Positions 1 through 6,228 of a DNA stretch of 6,228 bases are shown here, one piece after another. The stretch covers positions 1-6,228 of the forward strand of contig CALMCK010000226.1 in the NCBI GenBank assembly GCA_937862845.1, given 5' to 3'. The stretch's first letter is position 1. Each line of letters begins with the position of its first letter. Made by a program: the position numbers and the translations under genes. This stretch comes from an uncultured Burkholderiaceae bacterium. GTDB lineage: Bacteria > Pseudomonadota > Gammaproteobacteria > Burkholderiales > Burkholderiaceae. The notes under the pieces are model-generated. The model did not search any database and was not told the DNA's origin. It was given only the letters and a program-made list of their open reading frames with translations.

Positions 1-86
1 TCATCGGTGTGACCATGCAAGAGCAAGGTGTCTCGCGCGTGGTGGCGGTGGACATGGAGTCAGCGCTCGAGATGGCAGGGCTTTGA
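1..86 (+). CDS. smc: Chromosome segregation protein SMC, C-terminal end (partial)
   Basis: Only the last 27 codons are present, read in the frame beginning at base 3 and ending with TGA at 84-86. The peptide starts IGVTMQEQGVSRVVAVDMES and ends in AGL. The GVTMQEQGVSRVVAVD stretch matches the end of the SMC ATPase head, where the last beta strands of the nucleotide-binding domain lie. SMC is a cytoplasmic coiled-coil ATPase that organises and segregates the chromosome. The identification rests on this short conserved tail and on the following gene being zipA, since smc-zipA-ligA order is common in beta- and gammaproteobacteria. The coiled coil, hinge and Walker motifs lie outside the window. 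The gene is cut by the window edge, not visibly broken. Confidence 0.8.
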   Translation, partial: IGVTMQEQGVSRVVAVDMESALEMAGL

Positions 87-107
87 TTGGCCGATGATGC
101 GCATGGC

Positions 108-135
108 CCCTCTCCCGCTGTGCGGGCGAGAAGGG
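108..135. repeat. Imperfect inverted repeat between smc and zipA
   Basis: The arm CCCTCTCCCGC (108-118) can pair with GCGGG..GAG.GGG (122-135) around a TGT loop. This gives about 11 base pairs, interrupted by a two-base and a one-base bulge on the 3' side. It lies 21 bases after the smc stop. No T-run follows on either strand, so it is not a typical intrinsic terminator. It could stabilise the smc mRNA end, act as a weak terminator, or be a degenerate copy of a dispersed palindromic element. Confidence 0.4.
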
Positions 136-143
136 TGTTGGCG

Positions 144-171
144 TTGAAAAGCTTAACGGAATGGTTGTAAT
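144..171 (+). promoter_or_regulatory. Candidate sigma70 promoter for the zipA-ligA operon
   Basis: A -35-like TTGAAA (144-149) is separated by 16 bases from a -10-like TGTAAT (166-171). Each matches the consensus at five of six positions. Transcription would start near 178, only about 11 bases before the zipA ATG at 189, giving a very short leader. The surrounding AT-rich run (166-190) contrasts with the GC-richer sequence on both sides. This is a pattern match only; readthrough from smc is also possible. Confidence 0.45.
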
Positions 172-188
172 TTTTATATTGAGAAAAA

Positions 189-1718
189 ATGAGTGAGTTT
201 GAACTATCCACGTTGGCGTTGCTCGTCCTTTTGTTGTTGGTTTTAGCGGCCTACAGCTACTGGCAAATCGCGCGTGCACACCGTCGCCAGAAGGCGCTGC
301 AGGCGGATTATCACGATGACAATGAGTGGTATGAACCACCGCTGGTCGCACCGATTGAAACGTATGAGGGTGACGCAACAGACGGCTCGTCCAACACATC
401 ACACACCACACAACACACAGAGAATGACGGCACACCTGCCGCTTATGAGCCTGTTTTTGTGGGGCGCTCGACACGTGTTCACGATACAAATCATGCTGAG
501 CACTCGGCTGAAGCATTGCCGATTTCAAATGTGCATTATCACTTGGACCACGTGGTGCCAGAAGCGCAGGCCTTGCTTGCTGTTGCAGAAAACTCCGACG
601 CAGACAGTACAAATAACGCCGATGTTCCACCAAAAAGCAGGGTGGCTGCTGAGGCTGCTGACGCGGTGACAGAAGCTGCGCCTGCGGTGATGATGGTGCA
701 GGAGTCGTTTTTGCACGAGGATGAAATCGCCCCCGCAGTGCCCGCACCGCAGCCGACCGCCAAGGTCGCGCCAGCGACATACGTGGTGCAGGACACCAGT
801 GAGCAAGCCAGTTTAGCGGTGTTTGATCCGTTGATTCGTTTCTCCTCGTGGGTTTCGAGCACTTATCCGGCCCCCATTCATGCGATTGATGGTGTGATTG
901 ACTTGATCGTGCCACAGCCTAAGCAAGCGAAAGACATCGAACACGCGCTGGAAGATTTGCAACTCGACACGGACTTACCACTGCGTATGTATGGCCGTCG
1001 GGCGGGTTCGCTCCATTCAGAGATTGAGTGGGAACCATTAACGGCAGGTGTGTTGTACAAAAGCTTGCGCTTGACATTGCAACTGGCCAATCGCGATGAA
1101 TACGCTCAGCCGCCGTTACTGCAAGATTGGTTTGTGCTCGCGCAGCGTCTAGCCAAACGACTGGCCGCGCAGGTGCAAGCGATGCCTGATCCTGCGGCAT
1201 TGGCCAGTTATGCGATGTATTTGCATGATTTATCGAAGCGCTTGAGCGCATCGCTGGTGGTGCAGCTCCATAAAAAACAAGGCCTGTGGCCAGCGTACGA
1301 AGTGCATCAGCAGATGACGCAGTGGGGCATTCATTTGAGTGAAAATGGTCAATATGTGGCCAAGGCCGAAGACGGTCGTGTGCTTTACAGTGTGATGAAT
1401 GATTTGGGCAACGCTCGCGCGCAAGATTTTTATCGGGACCAGCTCTCGACCATGCATGTGAACACGTTGTCGTTTTGCGTTGACTTGGCACGTGTGCCTG
1501 CGGCGTATGCGCCGATGCTACGACTGAGCCGCGACATGCGCCAGCTCGCCAATGCGCTCGATGCGCAATGGCTCAATGTGCACGGCACGGAGATACAACC
1601 CGATGCATTGTTTGTCCATGCGGATGCGCACGTGCCTGAGTATGTGCAGCAATTACACGATCTGGGCGTGCCTGCAGGATCGATTTTGATGCGCCGTTTA
1701 CTGCACGCTCGAGGATGA
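189..1718 (+). CDS. zipA: Cell division protein ZipA (FtsZ-binding, membrane-anchored)
   Basis: ZipA anchors and stabilises FtsZ protofilaments at the inner membrane during Z-ring assembly. Residues 7-26 form one hydrophobic membrane segment, followed by the basic stretch RAHRRQK (29-35). This fits the known topology: a short periplasmic N-terminus and a cytoplasmic bulk. Residues ~36-210 are a low-complexity linker rich in Ala, Pro, Thr, His and acidic residues, probably disordered. Residues ~211-509 are folded and match the betaproteobacterial ZipA C-terminal region, including QLANRD (298-303) and the ending GVPAGS...RRLL (493-505). At 509 residues it is far longer than E. coli ZipA (about 328), through both the linker and an extra folded segment. 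The ATG at 189 is chosen because the anchor begins directly after it; its ribosome site is weak (GAG at 181-183). The gene follows smc and precedes ligA by 6 bases. Family assignment is firm for the N-terminal layout and good for the diverged C-terminus. Confidence 0.85.
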   Translation: MSEFELSTLALLVLLLLVLAAYSYWQIARAHRRQKALQADYHDDNEWYEPPLVAPIETYEGDATDGSSNTSHTTQHTENDGTPAAYEPVFVGRSTRVHDTNHAEHSAEALPISNVHYHLDHVVPEAQALLAVAENSDADSTNNADVPPKSRVAAEAADAVTEAAPAVMMVQESFLHEDEIAPAVPAPQPTAKVAPATYVVQDTSEQASLAVFDPLIRFSSWVSSTYPAPIHAIDGVIDLIVPQPKQAKDIEHALEDLQLDTDLPLRMYGRRAGSLHSEIEWEPLTAGVLYKSLRLTLQLANRDEYAQPPLLQDWFVLAQRLAKRLAAQVQAMPDPAALASYAMYLHDLSKRLSASLVVQLHKKQGLWPAYEVHQQMTQWGIHLSENGQYVAKAEDGRVLYSVMNDLGNARAQDFYRDQLSTMHVNTLSFCVDLARVPAAYAPMLRLSRDMRQLANALDAQWLNVHGTEIQPDALFVHADAHVPEYVQQLHDLGVPAGSILMRRLLHARG

Positions 1719-1724
1719 CGAGCC

Positions 1725-3794
1725 ATGACATCACACACGCCTGATTTGTTTTCAAATGCGCCAGATGTGGCGCGTGTGCGCACTTTACGTGAAGAATTGG
1801 CATTGCACAACGAGGCATATTATGTCAACGATGCACCGCAAATCAGCGATGCACAGTACGATGTGTTGTTCAATGAATTGTTGAGCATTGAGGAAAACCA
1901 CCCTGAGCTCATCACACCAGACTCACCGACACAGCGCGTCGGCGGCGCACCTCTGGATGGGTTTCATAAGGTTCAACACGCGATGCCCATGCTGTCGTTG
2001 GCCAATGCTTTTTCTAAAGAAGACATTGATGCCTTTGACGAACGCATGCGCAATGAATTGCGCGCCAAAAATTTAATCACAGAAAACGAGTCGATTCAAT
2101 ACGCGGTCGAAGTGAAATTCGATGGCTTGGCCATCAGTCTGCGCTATGAGCATGGCGTTCTCGTGCAGGCGGCGACGCGCGGTGATGGTCAAGAAGGCGA
2201 AGATGTGACGGCGAATGTGCGCACGATACGCTCGATTCCGCTGCGTTTAAACACGGCACATCCCCCCGCTGTTTTAGAGGTGCGGGGTGAGGTGCTGATG
2301 AAGCGCGCTGATTTTGAAACCCTCAATATCAATCAACTCGACAAAGGTGAAAAACCTTTCGCCAACCCACGCAATGCAGCAGCTGGCGGTTTGCGCCAAC
2401 TTGATTCAAAAATCACCGCAGCGCGGCGCTTGTCGTTTTATTCATACGGCGTCGGTGTGGTCGATAATGCCGGCGCACTGCAAGCATTCACACAAACCAG
2501 TTTTCACGAAGTCGTTGTGCAGCTCGCGCAACTCGGCTTACCGGTGTACTCTGTTGACAACGTGGTGTTGGGTGCGGCAGGTTTGTTGGATTTTTACCAA
2601 CGCATTTTACAGACGCGCGATGGTCTGGCGTTTGACATTGACGGTGTCGTGTATAAAATCAACAACACCGCACAGCAAACTGTACTCGGCTTCGTCTCGC
2701 GCTCACCGCGCTGGGCGATTGCCCATAAATTCCCCGCACAAGAAATGACCACCACAGTTTTAGACATCGATGTGCAAGTTGGCCGAACCGGCGCCATCAC
2801 GCCCGTCGCGCGACTTGCACCCGTCGAAGTCGGTGGCGTGGTGGTGAGCAATGCGACCTTGCACAACATCGATGAGCTCACGCGCAAAGACGTGCGCGTC
2901 GGCGACACCGTCGTGGTGCGTCGTGCGGGCGACGTCATCCCTGAAGTGGTGATGGTGATTCTCGAAAAACGGCCAGAACACACACACACATTCAGCATGC
3001 CCACAATGTGTCCCGAGTGCGATTCGCCTGTGGTGCGTGAAGAAGGTGAGTCCGCTGCGCGCTGCACAGGTGGTATGGTTTGCCCCGCACAGGTGAAACA
3101 AAGTCTGTGGCACTTCGCGCAGAGGCGCGCGATGAACATTGATGGTTTGGGCGAGAAACTCATTGACCAACTGGTTGATGTGGGTTTGATCCGAACCCCC
3201 GATGATTTGTATCGACTCCAGTTTGAACAGATATCAGGCTTGGAGCGCATGGCAGAGAAGTCCGCACAAAACCTCATCGATGGTTTGCAAAAATCCAAAT
3301 CGACAACATTGGCGAAATTCATCTACGCGCTCGGCATCCGCCATGTCGGCGAAGCGACGGCAAAAAGTTTGGCCACGTCGTTTGGCGATTTACCCGCAGT
3401 ACAAAATGCGACGGCAGAAGAGTTGCTCATGGTTGAGGACATCGGTCCCGTGGTCGCCGAATCGATTGTGCGTTTTTTTCAAGACCTGCGTCATCGTACT
3501 GTCATCAATGGTCTGATAGAATGTGGTGTGAATTGGGCAACGGTCGAGCGTGTGTTGAGCAGCGGCATTTTTTCGGGTAAAACAGTCGTGCTCACTGGCA
3601 CACTGCCCACGCTGGGACGCGACGAGGCCAAAGCACTGCTGGAAGCGGCTGGCGCAAAAGTCGCTGGCAGTGTTTCAAGCAAAACGGATTTTGTGGTGGC
3701 GGGTGAAGCGGCGGGCTCTAAATTAGAAAAAGCACAAGCATTGTCTGTGCGTGTGCTCGATGAAGCTGAAATGCTGGCGTTGTTAAACGAATAA
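1725..3794 (+). CDS. ligA: NAD-dependent DNA ligase LigA
   Basis: LigA seals 5'-phosphate/3'-hydroxyl nicks in duplex DNA, using NAD+ as AMP donor, and joins Okazaki fragments and repair patches. All family domains are present in order. The Ia NAD-binding domain (~14-75) has HNEAYYVND. The adenylation domain has EVKFDG with catalytic Lys131, RGDG (152-155), EVRGEV (185-190), DGVVYK with Lys311, and Lys335 in HKFPAQE. The OB domain follows (~340-420). A four-cysteine zinc finger is intact (Cys429, Cys432, Cys447, Cys453). Helix-hairpin-helix repeats span ~470-600 and a BRCT domain ~613-689. At 689 residues it is slightly longer than E. coli LigA (671), with a short N-terminal extension. The ATG is preceded by GAGGA (1711-1715), which overlaps the end of zipA, so translation is probably coupled. 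Nothing suggests inactivation. Confidence 0.98.
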   Translation: MTSHTPDLFSNAPDVARVRTLREELALHNEAYYVNDAPQISDAQYDVLFNELLSIEENHPELITPDSPTQRVGGAPLDGFHKVQHAMPMLSLANAFSKEDIDAFDERMRNELRAKNLITENESIQYAVEVKFDGLAISLRYEHGVLVQAATRGDGQEGEDVTANVRTIRSIPLRLNTAHPPAVLEVRGEVLMKRADFETLNINQLDKGEKPFANPRNAAAGGLRQLDSKITAARRLSFYSYGVGVVDNAGALQAFTQTSFHEVVVQLAQLGLPVYSVDNVVLGAAGLLDFYQRILQTRDGLAFDIDGVVYKINNTAQQTVLGFVSRSPRWAIAHKFPAQEMTTTVLDIDVQVGRTGAITPVARLAPVEVGGVVVSNATLHNIDELTRKDVRVGDTVVVRRAGDVIPEVVMVILEKRPEHTHTFSMPTMCPECDSPVVREEGESAARCTGGMVCPAQVKQSLWHFAQRRAMNIDGLGEKLIDQLVDVGLIRTPDDLYRLQFEQISGLERMAEKSAQNLIDGLQKSKSTTLAKFIYALGIRHVGEATAKSLATSFGDLPAVQNATAEELLMVEDIGPVVAESIVRFFQDLRHRTVINGLIECGVNWATVERVLSSGIFSGKTVVLTGTLPTLGRDEAKALLEAAGAKVAGSVSSKTDFVVAGEAAGSKLEKAQALSVRVLDEAEMLALLNE

Positions 3795-3806
3795 CTGGAG
3801 AAAATT

Positions 3807-4544
3807 ATGTTAGGCATCATTGCAGGCAGTGGATTGCAGCGTTTGAATCAAATGACGAATGTGCGCCGTGAGATTGTGCGCACGCCTTTTGGTGAGACGT
3901 CCTGTGCGTTGACGATAGGTCAACTCTCACCGGGTAAAGAAGTGGTTTTTTTGAATCGCCATGGTTATGGCCATACGATTGCGCCCCATCAAATTAATTA
4001 TCGAGCCAATATTTGGGCTTTACAAAAAATCGGTGTGACCACGATTTGCGCCTTGGGCAGCTCGGGCAGTTTGGACGTGTCGATTGAACCAGGGCAGTTG
4101 ATTTTGCCAGAAGACGCCATCGACTACACCAACGGTCGGCGTGGCACATATTTTGAAGGTCCTGACAATCCCATCGTGTACACCGATGTCAGCGAGATTT
4201 TTTCGGATGATGTGCGGGCGACATTGCTCGATGCGGCGAGCAGTGCGGGCGAAAAATTACGAGCAGATGCTGTGTATGCTTGCACAAACGGCCCGCGTTT
4301 AGAGACTCGCGCCGAGGTGCGTCGCATGGCGAGAGATGGCGCGAATATCGTTGGAATGACGCTCATGCCAGAGGCGGTGCTGGCGCGGGAACTCGGCGTG
4401 GCATATGCTGCGATGACGGTGTGTACCAATTATGCGGCGGGCATTCGTGAGAATGAATTGAGTGATTTGCAGCAGTGGCGCACGTTGCGCGAGCAGAGCT
4501 TGCTGCGCGTTGAAAAAATCCTACAGCATTGGTCGGCGCAGTGA
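3807..4544 (+). CDS. Probable S-methyl-5'-thioinosine phosphorylase (MTAP/PNP family)
   Basis: This is a cytoplasmic purine nucleoside phosphorylase that cleaves a nucleoside with phosphate to free base plus pentose-1-phosphate. Family marks are IIAGSGL (4-10, phosphate loop), RHG (51-53), PHQINYRANIWAL (60-72), TNGPRLETRAE (160-170), GMTLMPEA (183-190, base and ribose contacts) and TNYAAG (207-212). Length (245) and motif spacing fit the Pseudomonas methylthioinosine phosphorylase type. Asn208 stands where methylthioadenosine phosphorylases have Asp; Asn here is associated with 6-oxopurines (hypoxanthine, guanine). I therefore infer methylthioinosine or inosine/guanosine over methylthioadenosine, though databases may label it mtnP. 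TGGAG (3796-3800) lies 6 bases before the ATG, a good ribosome site. The 12-base gap after ligA implies cotranscription. A deaminase making methylthioinosine would be needed, and none is in the window. Confidence 0.85.
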   Translation: MLGIIAGSGLQRLNQMTNVRREIVRTPFGETSCALTIGQLSPGKEVVFLNRHGYGHTIAPHQINYRANIWALQKIGVTTICALGSSGSLDVSIEPGQLILPEDAIDYTNGRRGTYFEGPDNPIVYTDVSEIFSDDVRATLLDAASSAGEKLRADAVYACTNGPRLETRAEVRRMARDGANIVGMTLMPEAVLARELGVAYAAMTVCTNYAAGIRENELSDLQQWRTLREQSLLRVEKILQHWSAQ

Positions 4545-4559
4545 TTCTGTGACTGTTTG

Positions 4560-4602
4560 AAAAACAAAAAACCCCAAGCAACGCTTGGGGTTTTTTGTTT
4601 TT
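4560..4602. terminator. Bidirectional intrinsic terminator shared by convergent genes
   Basis: Bases 4560-4579 pair perfectly with 4583-4602 (20 bp) around an AAC loop. The GC-rich core ACCCCAAGC/GCTTGGGGT is flanked outside by an A-rich arm and a complementary T-rich arm. The T-run serves plus-strand transcripts from the phosphorylase, which stops 15 bases earlier. The A-run becomes a U-run for minus-strand transcripts from the fumarase, whose stop codon begins 18 bases beyond the other side. It is the only strong terminator in the window and marks the end of both units. Confidence 0.95.
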
Positions 4603-4620
4603 TGATGGCGCAGGGTGGCA

Positions 4621-6138
4621 TCAAGATTTTTTTTGCAGTGACTCAATCTTCACTTTCCACTCAAGCGGGCCTGTTTCATGTACCGACACACCTTGCGAAT
4701 CCACTGCGACGGTGACGGGCATGTCCACCACGTCGAACTCATAGATCGCTTCCATGCCGAGCTCGGGGAAAGCGAGGACTTCAGCATGCTTGATGGCTTT
4801 AGAGACCAAATAAGCCGCACCGCCGACGGCCATGAGATAGGCGGCTTTGTGTTTCTTAATCGCTTCAATGCCCGTTGGGCCGCGTTCGGATTTGCCGATC
4901 ATGACGGCCAAGCCTGTTTGAGCGAGCATCATTTCGGTGAATTTATCCATGCGTGTCGCAGTCGTTGGACCCGCTGGGCCGACGACTTCGTCGCGGACTG
5001 GATCGACTGGGCCAACGTAATAAATGGCACGGTTTTTGAAATTCACAGGGAGCGGCTCACCTTTGGCGAGCATGTCGGCAATTTTTTTGTGGGCGGCATC
5101 TCGACCAGTGAGCATTTTGCCGTTGAGCAATAAGGTTTGTCCAGGTGTCCATGACTCGACTTCGGCGCGGGTGAGGGTGTTTAAATCAATTCGCTTGCTT
5201 TTTTCAGTGTCGGGCGACCAGCTGACATCGGGATAGTTGTCAAGCGACGGTGGTGTGAGAATCGCTGGGCCGTTGCCGTTTAATACAAAATGTGCATGAC
5301 GAGTGGCGGCGCAGTTGGGCACCATGCCGACCGGCAGAGAAGCGGCGTGTGTCGGGAAGTCGAGGATTTTGATGTCGAGCACAGTGGTCAAACCGCCCAA
5401 GCCTTGGGCGCCGATGCCCAACGCGTTGACTTTTTCGCACAGCTCAATGCGCAGCTCTTCGATGCGGTTTGATGGGCCGCGAGCGAGCAGCTCGTGCATG
5501 TTGATCGGTTCCATGATGGCTTGTTTGGCAAGCAACATGGCTTTCTCAGGCGTGCCGCCGATGCCCAAACCAAGGATGCCCGGTGGACACCAGCCTGCGC
5601 CCATGGTCGGTACGGTTTTGAGCACCCAATCGACAATGGAATCGGATGGGTTGAGCATGACCATTTTTGATTTGTTTTCTGAGCCGCCGCCTTTGGCCGC
5701 GACGATGACGTCTACAGTGTCGCCTGCAACCATTTCGATGTGCACGACGGCGGGGGTGTTGTCTTTGGTGTTGGTGCGTTTACCGGCGGGGTCTGCCAGC
5801 ACAGAGGCGCGCAGGACATTGTCAGGGTTCAGATACGCGCGGCGCACACCTTCGTTCACCATTTCTTGAATGGTAAGCTTTGAGTCCCAGCGCACGTTCA
5901 TGCCGATTTTGAGAAAGACCACGCAGATGCCCGTGTCTTGGCAAATCGGTCGGCGGCCTTCTGCACTCATGCGGCTGTTGGTGAGGATTTGTGCCATCGC
6001 GTCTTTGGCGGCGGGGCTTTGCTCGCGCTCGTAGGCGCGGGCCAGATGCTGGATGTAGTCGGCCGGGTGGTAGTAGCTGATGTACTGCAGTGCGGCGGCA
6101 ACGGATTCGATCAGGTCGGCTTGGCGGATGGTCGTCAT
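4621..6138 (-). CDS. Fumarate hydratase class I (4Fe-4S, FumA/FumB type)
   Basis: This enzyme interconverts fumarate and (S)-malate in the TCA cycle, using an oxygen-sensitive 4Fe-4S cluster. It is a single-chain class I fumarase of 505 residues with both parts fused. The N-terminal alpha part (~1-300) carries the three cluster cysteines: Cys66 in RPICQDTG, Cys184 in GWCPPG and Cys276 in PNCAATRH. It also has AAKGGGSENKSK (147-158). The C-terminal beta part (~320-500) has LTGRDAAHKK (343-352), GPAGPTTATRMD (387-398) and KKHKAAYLMAVGGAA (428-442). These active-site motifs look complete. The ATG at 6138-6136 is chosen because MTTIRQADLIESV and the following SYYHPADY fit the start of betaproteobacterial homologues. 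No Shine-Dalgarno is visible upstream; the leader there is pyrimidine-rich. The gene runs convergently to the ligA unit. The symbol is left blank because fumA and fumB cannot be told apart by sequence. Confidence 0.95.
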   Translation of the reverse strand: MTTIRQADLIESVAAALQYISYYHPADYIQHLARAYEREQSPAAKDAMAQILTNSRMSAEGRRPICQDTGICVVFLKIGMNVRWDSKLTIQEMVNEGVRRAYLNPDNVLRASVLADPAGKRTNTKDNTPAVVHIEMVAGDTVDVIVAAKGGGSENKSKMVMLNPSDSIVDWVLKTVPTMGAGWCPPGILGLGIGGTPEKAMLLAKQAIMEPINMHELLARGPSNRIEELRIELCEKVNALGIGAQGLGGLTTVLDIKILDFPTHAASLPVGMVPNCAATRHAHFVLNGNGPAILTPPSLDNYPDVSWSPDTEKSKRIDLNTLTRAEVESWTPGQTLLLNGKMLTGRDAAHKKIADMLAKGEPLPVNFKNRAIYYVGPVDPVRDEVVGPAGPTTATRMDKFTEMMLAQTGLAVMIGKSERGPTGIEAIKKHKAAYLMAVGGAAYLVSKAIKHAEVLAFPELGMEAIYEFDVVDMPVTVAVDSQGVSVHETGPLEWKVKIESLQKKS

Positions 6139-6153
6139 GGCGTGGGGAAGATC

Positions 6154-6178
6154 AGGTTACGCGAAGCCTTAGATTATC
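6154..6178 (-). promoter_or_regulatory. Fumarase leader: weak -10-like box and imperfect dyad
   Basis: On the minus strand a GATAAT hexamer (6178-6173) matches five of six -10 consensus bases, but no convincing -35 lies 16-18 bases upstream. Just downstream, AGGTTACGCGAAGCCT (6154-6169) is a near-palindrome with one mismatch and one T/G pair per half. It would overlap the expected start site, a position typical of a repressor operator. It lies 15 bases before the ATG, so it could also be chance or a weak RNA hairpin. No known regulator motif is recognised. Confidence 0.25.
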
Positions 6179-6228
6179 CTCTGCCGGGCTTGCGTGGATC
6201 TGTCGCCTGGTTTTTGGAAGGCGTATCC

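Noticed and set aside
1..915. Long minus-strand open frame (304 residues) opposite the smc end and the zipA linker
   Set aside because: Its peptide is low-complexity (Pro, His, Arg, Ser), has no recognisable domain, and runs through the smc-zipA promoter gap. It is explained as a shadow of the biased zipA linker codons.
2978..2990. Short (AC)6 run in ligA just before the zinc finger, considered as a phase-variable slippage site
   Set aside because: Six dinucleotide units are too few to suggest contingency switching, ligA is normally essential, and the run simply encodes a His-Thr alternation.
2594..3322. Minus-strand open frame (242 residues) inside ligA
   Set aside because: It lies opposite the best-conserved OB and zinc-finger parts of LigA. 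The peptide is Ser/Thr/Arg-rich without motifs, so it is a shadow frame.
5303..5869. Plus-strand open frame (188 residues) opposite the fumarase
   Set aside because: It is antisense to the cluster-binding region of a clearly real gene. It has no ribosome site or domain and reflects complementary codon bias.
6194..6228. Possible divergent plus-strand gene starting at GTG 6194
   Set aside because: There is no Shine-Dalgarno or promoter, and only 11 codons are visible before the window ends.
1..6228. CRISPR array, insertion sequence, prophage, toxin-antitoxin or defence genes
   Set aside because: There are no spaced direct repeats, transposase motifs, tRNA-flanked boundaries or unexplained small operons. 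Nearly all bases belong to conserved housekeeping genes, so a new multi-gene system is not supported here.

Overview
The window looks like ordinary, compact chromosome from a betaproteobacterium, probably of the order Burkholderiales. The evidence is the smc-zipA-ligA gene order, the betaproteobacterial form of ZipA (long C-terminal half ending in a G-[VI]-P-A-G-S...RRL signature), and the class I fumarase N-terminus. GC content looks moderate by eye. I cannot name the genus.

Plus strand, left to right: the last 27 codons of smc (1-86); a 102-base gap with an imperfect hairpin and a likely promoter; zipA (189-1718), a membrane-anchored FtsZ-binding division protein; ligA (1725-3794), the NAD-dependent DNA ligase; and a purine nucleoside phosphorylase of the methylthioinosine/methylthioadenosine phosphorylase family (3807-4544). 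Gaps of 6 and 12 bases join zipA, ligA and the phosphorylase into one probable transcription unit. It ends at a strong, symmetric hairpin (4560-4602).

Minus strand: a complete class I (iron-sulfur) fumarate hydratase (6138 down to 4621) converges on the same hairpin, which can terminate transcription from both sides. The last 90 bases hold the fumarase leader, with a weak -10-like box and an imperfect dyad. They may also hold the tail of another minus-strand gene, which I cannot establish.

The smc, zipA and ligA products serve chromosome organisation, cell division and DNA replication/repair. The phosphorylase (purine/methylthio salvage) and fumarase (TCA cycle) are housekeeping metabolism. 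I found no mobile element, CRISPR array, tRNA/rRNA, toxin-antitoxin pair or defence system, and no sign of a new multi-gene system. The points most worth a second look are the apparent two-part C-terminal architecture of the long ZipA, the Asn that suggests 6-oxopurine preference in the phosphorylase, and the perfect 20-bp shared terminator.
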